Shown: piece after piece, positions 7,882 through 17,200 of the stretch
Numbering within the stretch: position 1 is the first letter of the stretch
Layout: each line of letters begins with the position of its first letter
Source of the DNA: DASUNP01 sp035249305
Lineage (GTDB): Bacteria > Acidobacteriota > Blastocatellia > UBA7656
DNA length: 64,000 nucleotides
Assembly: GCA_035249305.1 (NCBI GenBank)
Contig: DATFGQ010000085.1
Span: 1 to 64,000, forward strand
Direction: 5' to 3'
The notes under the pieces: model-generated
The model's database searches: none
What the model was told of the DNA's origin: nothing
Seen by the model: the letters and a program-made list of their open reading frames with translations, nothing else
Translations under genes and position numbers: made by a program

Positions 7882-10800
7882 TTACGGTGTAACTCGGAAG
7901 ATGCCCCACAGGCCGCCGCCAGAGAACTGGAAGGCTTCCTGCGAGCGGTAAAGGTAATCGCCCGGAACCCTCATCAGACCGCCTGCGGTCGTCAGTATGT
8001 TCAGGTGGCGAGTTGCCGTTACGCCGCTGTAGGAACCAACGTCGAACGTCAGCGGGTTGTTGCCCAGCGTGACCGAGTTGTTCTGCCACGGCTCGAACTG
8101 CCAGTGATGGCCGAACAGCGTGAAGCCATGCTGACGCGGGTGGCCCGCAGCCTGCGTGATGCGGAAGCGGACAGGCGTCCCGGCCTTCGCCGTGAAGACA
8201 GGCGTCTCAGGATCGCCGCACGCGCCGCCGCAGCCGCCGTTGTTCGCGTCCGAGCTCAGCACGTTCGAGAAGTCGAAGCTGTTCTGAGACTCAAGACCGA
8301 GGTCTATCGGGAACCCTAACCGCGCCCAGAAAGGCTCTGTGCGGTAGTTGAAGGCCTTCATACCAGAGTCTTCAGAGTCGTCCGCCTCGACAATGTTCTT
8401 GAGCGGCTGACCGTTCTGCTGAAGGCTGAGGTCGTCCTGGTACAGCACCGAGAACTCGCGGAAGAGCACGGTGCCAGCAGAGTTCTTCACATCCGCCGTC
8501 GCCTTGCTGTTTCCGACCGTCGTCCACGTCGTTCCGAACGGCTCGACGATGAGCTGTCCGACAAGCCCGTGAGAGCTGTGCTTGATGACATCACCCATGT
8601 CGCGCAGGTTCGTCGCGCCGAACTCTATCGGAGCGGCGACAAGCTTGCCCTGTGCGCTGAACTTGCGCTCGCCCGCGTACCACATATAGGTGAAAGAGCT
8701 TCCGGGCGCGATCGTCGAATCGGTGTTGAACCCGACGTTCGAGCCGTCATCGGTAAAGGTGTTGGACGACAGAAGCTGCGGGTGCAAGCTTATACGGTTC
8801 GACGCCTTAACCTGGTTGAAGTTGAACCCGTTGACGATCATCGGAAGCATGTTCCAGCTATCGGCCTCGGGCAGATCGATCGGCAGTTTATTGCGAACTG
8901 TCATGTTGATGCAGTCGCCAGCGTTCACCCTGAGAATCAGAGGCTCGGGCTTCTTCGCACCGCTGCGAAGAGCCGCTATGTCCTCAGCCTCCGCGTATAT
9001 GATCGCGTTCGGGTCCTTGATGCCGAAGCGCTGGTTGTAAACGAGCGCTCCGCCCGGCAGCAAGTCGCGAGCGGCCCACGCTTCGACGATGAACTCGCGA
9101 AGAGGAGCGCCCTGCGGGCAGACCGTCGCCGAAGTCTTGACCTGGCCGCTCAGGTTGCTGGGCAGGTAAGCAAGACCCGGTTGCGTGCCCTGGAACGCGC
9201 GCAACAAGCCCCACTGTCCATCCCAGAGGTTGTCGACCGAAGCCGACGAGTAGAGATAGTCGACGCCCTTCGTGGGCGAGTTGTTGTTCTGTCCCAGAAC
9301 GCTGTCGAGCACGAACTCGAAGTGCTCTGAGATACCCACCTGCTGCGAGTTGTTCCAGCCCGAGTTATTAGGCGTCGGCTGGCCAGGCGTGCCGGGCTCG
9401 AACAGCCACTTAACGCCATGCATGTTGAAGGCGTGCTGCTCTTCCTGCGCGCCCTGTATCAAGCGAACCTGAACGCGGTCGCCTTCATACGCTTTGAGAA
9501 TGGGCGTGAAGGGATCGCCGTGAACTTCAGAGTCAAAGACGTTGGCCATGTCGCCGGCCGCGCCAGTCTTCTGGACGAAATTGCCGCCCTGGTTCTGGCC
9601 TATGCGCAGCGGTATGGGCTCGTTGCGATAGTTGACGAGCTGAGTGCCAGGGTCTGCCGCCGAAATGGATTCGGGCAGCGGGAAAGGCGTCGGCTCGATG
9701 GCTATAGGCAGATCGGTTTCTTTGCGTCCGGGAGGATTGACAGGGGTCAGGTCCGCCCTGTAGACGATGCCGAAGTCTGCGAACGAGAGGTTGAACTCGC
9801 GGTAGCTCTTCGTCTGGTCGGTCGGGAGGATGTTGGCCGCGTAAGAAGTCGGGCCTCCATCAAGCCGTCCGCCAAGCGCGCTGCCGTCGAGCGCTTTCCA
9901 TTGAGAGCCTAAGGGCTCCACGACCAGCGCGCCGTAAAAACCGTGGTGCTGGTGCGAGCTCGGGCCGAAGTGGTCGTGCGTGAAGACCGTGCGGATCGTG
10001 CGGTCCTGGCCCGCCTGGTTGAGCAGCGGGTCGGCCCACCAACGCTGTATGGTAGTCTGCGCGCCTACGTAATCGCCCACGCCGTTGCCGTCGTGGTCCG
10101 GCCCCGCGCCGAAGACAGGGTTGGTGACGGGGTGCAGAATCTGCGTCCCGCCGGTCGCCTCCTGGAAGGCGTTGTTCGCTTCGATTCGCTCCTGGACCTC
10201 GCCGGGAGAGAAGGTGCCGTCCTCGTAGTTCCAGCCGTTGCCCGCGCCGTCAGACGCCGTAACGTCGAACTTGACGAGGTGGATGTGCTGGCCGACGGTG
10301 TCGGTCGGCGTGAAGATCTGGAAATCGTCGAGGTTCAAAACGTGCGGCATCAGGTTGGTCGCCGCGAACGTGATGCAGTCGCCCGAGTTGGCTCGGAAGA
10401 AGAGCGGCTCAGGCGCCCTCGTACCGCCGAGCGTCGGCGCGGCGTCCTGTTCAAGCGTGATGATGCGAGCCTGGCGGTCGTGCCAGCCCTCGCGGTTGAC
10501 TGTCATATCGAACTGAATGTAAGCCGCGCGGTAGTTGCGGGTATTGACGGCCCTTGAGGCGCCGCCTACCTTGAATGTATCGGGGCAAGGGTCTGCGAAA
10601 GGAGCGCCCGGCTTCGCGCTGCGGCCGTTGACTAGGAAGAGGCCCGACGCGCCGGTCGCCGTGAATGACTGGTAAGCCTTGGCCGGCCAGTCGTACTGAG
10701 TCGTGAAGTTGGTCCCCCCGACGCCAGCGTGGAAGTCTATCGCCTTCTTCTCGACGGCGGACCCGTCGGCCGGGAGCAGATCAAGCTTTGCGGTTTCGAG

Positions 10801-12684
10801 CTTGCGAGCGAACGCAAGCAGGTTCGGGTCGCCGTTCTGCGAGAGCACTCGCGAGGCGACAGGGTCGTTGAGCAGAGCGGGCTCGATCGCCGCCAGCCCG
10901 TCCACGACGGTAGCCGCCGTGATGCGGTGACGCGGCAGACCGCCGTCCTTCTCTATGTCGTTAGGCGCTTGCGGCGGGCGGTGCCCGACGAGGTTTTGCA
11001 GGTCGTCTCCGGGCTTGACGCCGACGTAGAACGGGAAGCCCTTGAACTCTTCAGTAGGCATGGGCGGGAGGCCGAGGTTGAATGCGGTCCCCGCGTTGTT
11101 CTTAATCTTCGCGTTCGGGATGGGAATCACCGCCGGGTTCGGAGTGCCGCCGGCGATCTCGGCGTCGGGCAGTCTGCGATCCGCCGTCCCTGCTTCGAAT
11201 ACGTCGTGAACGCGCCACAGCTCCCACATCCCCTGCGCGAAGTGCGGGTAGAGGTGGCAGTGGAAAATTGAATCACCGACCGTGAAGTTGCGGTTGCCCG
11301 ACCCGCCGTAGTTTATCTCGTAGGTGAATGCCGCACCGGGCGAGATCGTCTGCGAATCGAGATAGGTCGAGTTCTGATCGCGCGGGCTCTGGAGCCACTG
11401 GTGCGCGTGAAGGTGGAACACGTGCGTCTCTGCGCCAACGTGAACGTTGCGGAAGCGCACGGGCTCGCCCAGGTAAGAGTGATGCACGTTCGACGGGTCG
11501 TCGGGGTAGAGCGCCTCTACGGCCTTGCCCGTCGCGGGGTCTTTCTTGACGACCATCGCCGGGTCGCCGCCCGCCCATGATTCAAGGAAGAACTCTTCAA
11601 ACTTGCACTCGGCGCAATCCTTGGTCGGGCCGATCTTCTTGCGGTTGGCTACCAGCATAGAGCCGAGCCCCGACGCGCCGTAGTTGATGGCGAACCCATC
11701 CCTGACGCCGTGCATAAGCTCCGCGTCAAGCTCGGGGAAGGCCTGCACGGCCTTGATCTCGTCGTGGAAGATTACCGTGAACTCGCGGAACGGCTGGCCG
11801 CAGGTGCTCGAAGGCGGCGCGGTGCCGCAATCCTCGTCGAGCGCGCCGTCGTCGTCCGTGATGATCGCGTTGATGTCCGTGTGAACTATCTCGTTTGTAT
11901 CATCGAGAATGTTGAGAAGGGGGGCGTTGCTGCCGTCCTTCGCTTCGTAATTGATCTTGGGCGTGCCGTTCGGGTTTGCGCCCGCGTTGGCCGTCTGAAG
12001 CTGCTCGGCGGTAACCTGAGAGCGGTACCACTTCGAGTTCTTCGGCTCGACGTTGATTGAGCCGAAAAGCCCGAGGCCGGGCTGACCGTTGTCGCCCTCG
12101 CCGCCCGCGTTCGCGCCCATAGAGTAGAGCATGAACTGGCCCTGCTTGCCCGCGTACCAGGTGTAGACCTTCGTCTCGCCCGGAACCGCCAGCGAAGAGG
12201 GGTTTTTGCCGACGTTCGCTCCGTCAGAGTCTATGCTCCCGACGTAGTCCATCCCGTTGACGTGCATGGATGCTTTGCGCGTCGCAGTCGAATTGGACGG
12301 AGGCGTCGGGTTGAGCAGGTTCGTGAAAGTCACCTGCAAGCAGTCGCCCTCGTTCGCGCGAAGCACGATCGGGCGCGGCCGCTTGTCGGGTTTGAGTTGA
12401 ACGTTACCGGGGCTGATCGTCCCGCCCGTGATCGGTACTACGTCACGGCGGAGCGCGTACATCATTCCGGCGGGGTTAAAAGCCCCGAAGCGGTTGTAGG
12501 TGTAGATCTGGTCAAAGGCGACTACGTCGGCCTTGATCGTCCTGTTGCAAGTCGGCGTCTGACCCATTACGGTCGAAGCCGCTATAGCAAACAGTATGAC
12601 GAGCGAGAAACTACAACTGACGAGCTTCGGAAGACTCTTGATCTTCTCCCTCATCCTTTTTTCCATCTTCGTTTTTAGCTCCAT
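7882..12684 (-). CDS. Giant secreted multicopper oxidase 1 (MnxG/McoA-like size class)
   Basis: The 1600-residue product has a Sec signal (hydrophobic stretch about 23-40, ending VMGQ) and many cupredoxin-like domains. Copper motifs: HVFHLHAHQW (about 421-430), HCHLYPHFAQGM (about 475-486, the type-1/type-3 signature HCH-x3-H-x4-M), HDHFGPSSHQHHG (about 903-915), and QHAFNMHG (about 1083-1090). A C-terminal HPRQHGF...GHHWQF lies near 1515. Later domains carry degenerate T1 motifs (DYLYSS...LWDGQWG and DYLYRS...GGLWG) in which the copper ligands are lost. Ordinary laccases are about 500 residues; this length is known for MnxG/McoA-type manganese oxidases (recollection). A sigma54 promoter lies about 295 nt upstream. 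Methionines at residues 7 and 11 are alternative starts, and no ribosome site clearly decides. The substrate is unknown; Mn(II) or another metal is the main hypothesis. Confidence 0.9.
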   Translation of the reverse strand: MELKTKMEKRMREKIKSLPKLVSCSFSLVILFAIAASTVMGQTPTCNRTIKADVVAFDQIYTYNRFGAFNPAGMMYALRRDVVPITGGTISPGNVQLKPDKRPRPIVLRANEGDCLQVTFTNLLNPTPPSNSTATRKASMHVNGMDYVGSIDSDGANVGKNPSSLAVPGETKVYTWYAGKQGQFMLYSMGANAGGEGDNGQPGLGLFGSINVEPKNSKWYRSQVTAEQLQTANAGANPNGTPKINYEAKDGSNAPLLNILDDTNEIVHTDINAIITDDDGALDEDCGTAPPSSTCGQPFREFTVIFHDEIKAVQAFPELDAELMHGVRDGFAINYGASGLGSMLVANRKKIGPTKDCAECKFEEFFLESWAGGDPAMVVKKDPATGKAVEALYPDDPSNVHHSYLGEPVRFRNVHVGAETHVFHLHAHQWLQSPRDQNSTYLDSQTISPGAAFTYEINYGGSGNRNFTVGDSIFHCHLYPHFAQGMWELWRVHDVFEAGTADRRLPDAEIAGGTPNPAVIPIPNAKIKNNAGTAFNLGLPPMPTEEFKGFPFYVGVKPGDDLQNLVGHRPPQAPNDIEKDGGLPRHRITAATVVDGLAAIEPALLNDPVASRVLSQNGDPNLLAFARKLETAKLDLLPADGSAVEKKAIDFHAGVGGTNFTTQYDWPAKAYQSFTATGASGLFLVNGRSAKPGAPFADPCPDTFKVGGASRAVNTRNYRAAYIQFDMTVNREGWHDRQARIITLEQDAAPTLGGTRAPEPLFFRANSGDCITFAATNLMPHVLNLDDFQIFTPTDTVGQHIHLVKFDVTASDGAGNGWNYEDGTFSPGEVQERIEANNAFQEATGGTQILHPVTNPVFGAGPDHDGNGVGDYVGAQTTIQRWWADPLLNQAGQDRTIRTVFTHDHFGPSSHQHHGFYGALVVEPLGSQWKALDGSALGGRLDGGPTSYAANILPTDQTKSYREFNLSFADFGIVYRADLTPVNPPGRKETDLPIAIEPTPFPLPESISAADPGTQLVNYRNEPIPLRIGQNQGGNFVQKTGAAGDMANVFDSEVHGDPFTPILKAYEGDRVQVRLIQGAQEEQHAFNMHGVKWLFEPGTPGQPTPNNSGWNNSQQVGISEHFEFVLDSVLGQNNNSPTKGVDYLYSSASVDNLWDGQWGLLRAFQGTQPGLAYLPSNLSGQVKTSATVCPQGAPLREFIVEAWAARDLLPGGALVYNQRFGIKDPNAIIYAEAEDIAALRSGAKKPEPLILRVNAGDCINMTVRNKLPIDLPEADSWNMLPMIVNGFNFNQVKASNRISLHPQLLSSNTFTDDGSNVGFNTDSTIAPGSSFTYMWYAGERKFSAQGKLVAAPIEFGATNLRDMGDVIKHSSHGLVGQLIVEPFGTTWTTVGNSKATADVKNSAGTVLFREFSVLYQDDLSLQQNGQPLKNIVEADDSEDSGMKAFNYRTEPFWARLGFPIDLGLESQNSFDFSNVLSSDANNGGCGGACGDPETPVFTAKAGTPVRFRITQAAGHPRQHGFTLFGHHWQFEPWQNNSVTLGNNPLTFDVGSYSGVTATRHLNILTTAGGLMRVPGDYLYRSQEAFQFSGGGLWGIFRVTP

Positions 12685-12946
12685 ATATGATTGCCAATTG
12701 TTTCAGAGACGGACGTGCGACCCTCGCTATCTGAATAAAGAGAACACGAATGATAACTAGCCAGACTGAGGCTACCTAACACGCCCGACTCTTGCTCTGA
12801 GTTAAGAAGGCTTTCAGCACACGACGCCGGTTCCGCGCGGATGCCGCAAGCAGTTACACAAACGGATTTGATAGCTGACAGGCGCTCGACGCGCCCGACC
12901 GAAACCCTCCTTCAGGGGATCAAATCGATTACTACATTTGCTGCAC

Positions 12947-12968
12947 GGCGCTCAGGGCCATGAGCGCC
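12947..12968 (-). other. Hairpin near the 5' end of the giant MCO 1 leader
   Basis: GGCGCTCA (12947-12954) and TGAGCGCC (12961-12968) form an 8-bp stem with a 6-nt loop. It would lie roughly 10-30 nt from the predicted RNA start. It may protect the 5' end of a leader of about 295 nt. The remainder of 12685-12946 contains no visible gene. Confidence 0.4.
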
Positions 12969-12988
12969 TTTGGATGTCGCAGCATGAT

Positions 12989-13004
12989 TGCAAGCCGCGT
13001 ACCC
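12989..13004 (-). promoter_or_regulatory. Candidate sigma54 promoter of giant MCO 1
   Basis: The minus strand reads GGGTACG-CGGC-TTGCA, which matches TGGCACG-N4-TTGCW at 10 of 12 positions with correct GG-N10-GC spacing. The inferred start near 12979 leaves a leader of about 295 nt. Upstream are a GGAAACGTTTCA palindrome (13032-13043) and a variant of the recurring palindrome (13102-13120). Confidence 0.5.
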
Positions 13005-13090
13005 TAACCGAAGTTTTTTTCGAGAAAGGGCGGAAACGTTTCATGCAAAGGGCTAAATAAGATTCATCGCGCCGACAGCGGCGGCGCGGC

Positions 13091-13549
13091 TCACGCGCAG
13101 GGTGTTTCACCGTGAGTCACCAGCCCGCCCGTGTGATCCAAAGCTTGACAGGGCTTCTCCGACACGGTTTCGCATGAAGCCACTCTTTCGAGCGCCGTTT
13201 TGATTAGCGAAAGAATCTCAGCAGGCGAGAAAGGTTTTGCTAACACTTCGAGCGCGCCGATCCGCTTCAACTCGACGATCAGATCAGGCGTGCCGTGCGC
13301 AGTGATGACGATCACAGGGCATGCATGGTTCTTGATCTTTATTTGACGCAGCACGTCGAGGCCGGACATGTCAGGCAACCGAAGGTCTGTTATCACAAGA
13401 GAAAACTCTTCCCTGCCGGCGGCCTCAATCCCTTCACGGCCGTTCTGCGCGACCTCTACCTTGTAGCCATGATCGAACAGCACGATGCCCAGAGCGTCGC
13501 AGACGCTCGGCTCGTCGTCTATCAACAGGATGCTATCAGCTTTCGACAC
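13091..13549 (-). CDS. Single-domain response regulator
   Basis: The product is essentially one receiver domain: DDEPS acidic pocket, TDLRLPDMSG phospho-Asp region, ITAHG threonine and KPFSP lysine. A short tail of about 30 residues carries two cysteines and no output domain. I favour the GTG at 13549 because AGGGAGAG lies directly upstream, giving 152 residues. An in-frame ATG at 13573 would add eight residues. Its receiver resembles that of the NtrC-type protein at 394-1770. It may be a phosphate sink or relay for the same kinases (inference). It sits between the double-SCO gene and giant MCO 1. Confidence 0.85.
   Translation of the reverse strand: MSKADSILLIDDEPSVCDALGIVLFDHGYKVEVAQNGREGIEAAGREEFSLVITDLRLPDMSGLDVLRQIKIKNHACPVIVITAHGTPDLIVELKRIGALEVLAKPFSPAEILSLIKTALERVASCETVSEKPCQALDHTGGLVTHGETPCA
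13102..13120. promoter_or_regulatory. Variant palindrome upstream of the giant MCO 1 promoter
   Basis: GTGTTTCACCGTGAGTCAC keeps the GTGTTTCA left half and matches the other half at 6 of 8. It sits about 130 bp upstream of the inferred start site, inside the last codons of the response regulator gene, a normal distance for an enhancer of a sigma54 promoter. Confidence 0.4.
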
Positions 13550-13576
13550 AACTCTCCCTAATGCTCGAACCATTTA

Positions 13577-13762
13577 GAGGGCGTCTGAAAAGCCCCGTAG
13601 GGGCTCTATGTTTGTAGAAGGGTCGCATAACCAATCTCCAACCCCGTAGGGGTTGAATGTCTGGTATTCAACTCCTACGGAGTTGGGGTGCATTTACGCT
13701 ATCGTTCTACAAACATCCGGCTCCTACGGAGCCAAGTAAGTTGCAACTTCTCAGACGCACTC
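13577..13762. repeat. MITE-like element of nested palindromes, copy 1
   Basis: About 186 bp bounded by imperfect 16-bp terminal inverted repeats: GAGGGCGTCTGAAAAG at the left, and the reverse complement of GAGTGCGTCTGAGAAG at the right. Inside are short palindromes such as GCCCCGTAGGGGC, CTCCTACGGAG and GGCTCCTACGGAGCC. The block TTTACGCTATCGTTCTACAAACAT is shared with the copy at 17230-17440. No coding capacity. In 13763-13979 I see no gene or clear signal. Confidence 0.75.
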
Positions 13763-13979
13763 TTACTACCGGGATACAATTATTGGTGCCAATTTGGAAA
13801 GTGCAATCGGCGTGCCTGTCAATTATGGCAACCAGGCTCAGTCACAGTTTATCTATGAAAACCGGCTCAAGTCAGGTGATTCGGCTTAGGATTTCGAGCC
13901 TGCGTTAACCGATGGTGGTGTTGGTTAATGGTCTAAAATGTAAGTGATTTGCGCCACGATGTTCTATTGCGTGACAACC

Positions 13980-15230
13980 CTATTGCCTGGCGGGTCCCGC
14001 GATTCTTAGAGCCGCGTCGGCAATGTCGGACGGCTTTGACATTGCAAAGACCTTCGACCATTCGCCGGTTTCGACGTTGCCGACCAGCAAGAGGCTCACA
14101 TGCTGGTTCTTGTCTTCGACGTACCCTCCCACTTTGCGCAGCACCTGATCGACGTCCTCTTTCTTGCCGGTGAGAAAATACCATCCGGGTCTAGTCTTAA
14201 ACTTCTCGGCGTACTTCTTCATCTCCGCGGGTGTGTCTATTACCGGGTCGACGCTGATCGTTATCATGTTTATATCCCTGCCCACGCGGTCGCCGAGGTA
14301 CTCTTGAACTTTCGCCAGGTTCGCCGTCATGGGCGGGCATACGCCCGCGCAGGTGGTAAAGACGAAATTGATCAAGACGGTCTTGCCTTTGAGCAGGTCG
14401 TCAAAGAAGTGGACGGGCTTATTGTCTTGCGTGAGCAAGACCGTATTCGGGAAGTAGCGCGCAGCCGCTTCGGCGGGCGATGCCGCCTTCTTCTGATCTG
14501 AGGCTTGCGCCGTTCGGGATTTATCGGCCGCTTCGGTTATAGCTTTGGCGAGCGTCGCGGGCGGGGAGAGCCCATAGGTGCGCGTCCAATAGCCCGCGCC
14601 GTCGTTCCCTATCAGGATCATGGGCGTGTGGTCGTTTTTGTCCCCGGCGTAAGCGCCTAGCGCGCGGAGCAGGCGATCTATCTCGGGCTTCGTCCCTGTG
14701 ACAAAGCTCCACCCTTCACCCCTGTTGAATTTGGCTGAGAAGGCCGCCAGTCGCTCGGGAACGTCGGTCGTCGGATCGACGCTCACTGAGATCAAGGACA
14801 CGTCGCGCCCTACGCGGTCGCCCATCTGCTGCTGAACCTTTCGGAAGGTCGCGGTGAGCGGCGGGCATATCGTAGTGCAGGTGGTGAAGATGAAATTGAT
14901 CGCCACCGTCTTGCCTTTCACGAGGTCGGTGTAGAAGCGCAGCCTTCGCCCATCCTGATCTACTACATTCGCGTCCGGTATTTGAAGCGACTCTGCCGCC
15001 CGCGCTTCGACAGGTTTTTCCGAGCCGGCCGCGGCCCTCAACTCCATGCCGCATTTCGGGCACCGCGAGGGGCGGGCCGATTTGACATCCGGGTGCATAG
15101 GGCACACGTAGGCGGGCTGCTTGCTCTGGCGCGTCTCCGCGCGCGATACGGTTATCAGTTGAAATGAACAAGAGGCTGTCAGCAGGATAAGCACGCGCGC
15201 GGCAGTCGTTTTCAATCTCCGGTCAAGCAT
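13980..15230 (-). CDS. Double SCO1/SenC copper chaperone with N-terminal metal-binding domain
   Basis: The ATG at 15230 has a perfect AGGAGG six bases upstream, giving 416 residues. An upstream TTG in the same frame is rejected. After an export signal comes a heavy-metal-binding module, YVCPMHPDV with RCPKCGMEL. Two complete SCO/thioredoxin-fold domains follow. The first has CxxxC at about 118-122 (TTCTTICPP), the second at about 294-298 (TTCAGVCPP). Each has a DxxVGRD...SVDP segment and a later His (DHTPM, QHVSL). SCO proteins deliver copper to oxidases or act as thiol reductases; a tandem fusion of two is unusual. The gene starts 14 bp after the propeller gene stop, so the two are cotranscribed. 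A role in loading the giant oxidases with copper is inferred. Confidence 0.9.
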   Translation of the reverse strand: MLDRRLKTTAARVLILLTASCSFQLITVSRAETRQSKQPAYVCPMHPDVKSARPSRCPKCGMELRAAAGSEKPVEARAAESLQIPDANVVDQDGRRLRFYTDLVKGKTVAINFIFTTCTTICPPLTATFRKVQQQMGDRVGRDVSLISVSVDPTTDVPERLAAFSAKFNRGEGWSFVTGTKPEIDRLLRALGAYAGDKNDHTPMILIGNDGAGYWTRTYGLSPPATLAKAITEAADKSRTAQASDQKKAASPAEAAARYFPNTVLLTQDNKPVHFFDDLLKGKTVLINFVFTTCAGVCPPMTANLAKVQEYLGDRVGRDINMITISVDPVIDTPAEMKKYAEKFKTRPGWYFLTGKKEDVDQVLRKVGGYVEDKNQHVSLLLVGNVETGEWSKVFAMSKPSDIADAALRIAGPARQ

Positions 15231-15243
15231 ATCGAGCCTCCTG

Positions 15244-17175
15244 TTATTCAACTATCGTGAGCCGCGTGTTCGGCAGGTCGGCGAAACGCGCGCCACGCGA
15301 CCCGACGCGCAGAAGGATGTTGTAAAGCCCCGCGCGCGGGAACGTCTGCATGACTTCGTAGAGGCCGTCGCCGAGGTCCCGCGCCCACTGCCTCTGCTGC
15401 CAGACGCCGGGGGGCTCGAACGCGAGAACCTGAACGTCTCGCAACCCGGTTAAGGGCTGGCTCGTGACCGAATCCGTCAGCTTGAATCTCAACCCCACGA
15501 CCTCCCCCGCCTTGAATTGCTTCCCCTTGAACAGGGGCTCGATCGTTAGCGAGAGCCTCGGTTTTTCAAGCTCGCCGCCGGGCGCTTTGGCGATCTCCAG
15601 CGAGAAACAGTTCGCGATGCGCGGCTGGTCGATCAGCAAGGGCACGTCGAAGCGGCCAGCGCCGGTCAGCTTCACGGGCGTCGAATAGATGCCGCGCGCC
15701 GACTCGCCGAGGCTGCGGTCGATGATCATCAGCGCGCGCGGGCGCCGCTTGTAATTCTGGAAAGTGCCCATCGGGGCCATCAGCCCTTCGGCGTAGTAAT
15801 AGAGCATCATGTCTGGCGCGTTGGCTATTATCACCGAGTTGCCTTCGGGCGTGGGCTGAATCATGTCGGCGACGCCTATCTCCTGCGGCAGCGCGGAAGG
15901 CGCCTGCCTGCCCGCCTGTATGTTGACCGTCGTGAGCGATCTCTTATGAATGATCTCGTTCAAATCTATCAGCGAGAATTTCTCCGACTCGGTCCCGCGA
16001 ACGTAAGCGTATCGCGATGTGAACGCTATCTGATCCGGCCCATTCACTACCTGCCCCGATGCTATGACATCGTTGGTCGAAACGTCAATCGCCGTCACGG
16101 TGCTCTCGACCTGATTGACTGCGAACAGGTACCGCCCGGTCTGGTCGAACTTCATAGCGACGACGCCTCGCCCGACGCGGATCGTCTTGACGACCTTGTT
16201 TGCGGCCGGGTTGATGACAGAAATCTCTCCCGCGTTTATCGACGCCGCGTAGACAAAACCGCTCGCGCTGCTGGCGGCGATGGGAGCGGGCGTGCGGCCA
16301 ACAGCGATGTCACCGACCCTGGCGAGCGTAGTCGTGTCGATCACGGTGACGCTGTCGGAAACGCTGTTTGTGACATACGCCGACTGGCCGTCCTGAGCGA
16401 AGGCGATGCAATGAAGCCCGCCGCCCACCTCGACCATCGCCTTGAGCTTGCCCGTCTTCGCCTCAATCACGGCGACCTGCGGCGAGCCGTCGAGCCCCAC
16501 CCACACGTAGCGGCCATCGGGTTGCAGGCTCACGCGAGTGGGGCGCGCGTTCGACTCCAGTTGGACTGTGTTGATCAGCCTCCTGGTGACGGCGTTTATC
16601 ATGGCCACGGCGGACGATTCGGGCAGGGTGACGTAGAGCACTTCTTTGTCATTCGATAACGCCCAGTCCGCCCCCGTCGAGGGGAGCATAATTATGTTCT
16701 CAAGCTTGGTTACGTTGAAGGAGACCTGCGGGTTGATGAACGTAATCGTCTTGTCATGGTTGAGCGTAACCAGGCTGTAGCTGTTCAGATCGATGTCGGG
16801 GCGGACGCTCAGCAGGCCGCCCATAAAAGTGCGGATCCTGTCTTTGCACTCGGCCTCGTTTGGAGCGTGCGCGACCTTGCGCGAGTCTATCCAGGCCCTC
16901 GGCCGCAGCCCTGTTAGAGGTTGGCCCGTGCGTTTGTCCGTGACGCGGAAAGAGACGATCGCGTCGGCCCCGGCGACCAGCCCTGGGTTCTCGCCGTTCG
17001 ACGCGGGGAGCGATTCTATCGAGAAGTCGACTGTGATGCCCTCTTTCTCAAATCCCTGCGAGAAAGCCTGGCGCGACTTCGAAGCCGCCCCGCCGCTCAG
17101 TATCTTCGGCGTCTGACCGGCCGCCGTGAGGCAGACCGTTGTGATGAGGCATAATAGAATCGTTATTCTTCTCAT
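15244..17175 (-). CDS. Secreted YncE-type beta-propeller protein (paralogue 2)
   Basis: The 643-residue product has a signal peptide (MRRITILLCLITTVCLTAAG). It has the same architecture as the protein at 4912-6927: an N-terminal beta-sandwich (RTGQPLTGLRPRAW), central propeller blades (VTVIDTTTLARVGDIAVGRT), and a C-terminal beta-sandwich (VTSQPLTGLRDVQVL). Shared landmarks include AECKDRIR, GGLLSVRPDIDLNSY, ADMIQPTPEGN and PRIANC. The paralogy shows that the oxidase-propeller module has been duplicated as a unit. It precedes the double-SCO gene by 14 bp and follows giant MCO 2. Function unknown; likely an oxidase partner or lattice component. Confidence 0.87.
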   Translation of the reverse strand: MRRITILLCLITTVCLTAAGQTPKILSGGAASKSRQAFSQGFEKEGITVDFSIESLPASNGENPGLVAGADAIVSFRVTDKRTGQPLTGLRPRAWIDSRKVAHAPNEAECKDRIRTFMGGLLSVRPDIDLNSYSLVTLNHDKTITFINPQVSFNVTKLENIIMLPSTGADWALSNDKEVLYVTLPESSAVAMINAVTRRLINTVQLESNARPTRVSLQPDGRYVWVGLDGSPQVAVIEAKTGKLKAMVEVGGGLHCIAFAQDGQSAYVTNSVSDSVTVIDTTTLARVGDIAVGRTPAPIAASSASGFVYAASINAGEISVINPAANKVVKTIRVGRGVVAMKFDQTGRYLFAVNQVESTVTAIDVSTNDVIASGQVVNGPDQIAFTSRYAYVRGTESEKFSLIDLNEIIHKRSLTTVNIQAGRQAPSALPQEIGVADMIQPTPEGNSVIIANAPDMMLYYYAEGLMAPMGTFQNYKRRPRALMIIDRSLGESARGIYSTPVKLTGAGRFDVPLLIDQPRIANCFSLEIAKAPGGELEKPRLSLTIEPLFKGKQFKAGEVVGLRFKLTDSVTSQPLTGLRDVQVLAFEPPGVWQQRQWARDLGDGLYEVMQTFPRAGLYNILLRVGSRGARFADLPNTRLTIVE

Positions 17176-17200
17176 AATCTCTCAAGCATCCTTTATGTAA

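Noticed and set aside
7664..8089. Open frame of 141 codons on the minus strand at the end of giant MCO 1
   Set aside because: It overlaps the oxidase C-terminus, its hairpins and a promoter region in another frame; low-complexity Arg/Pro content and no ribosome site.
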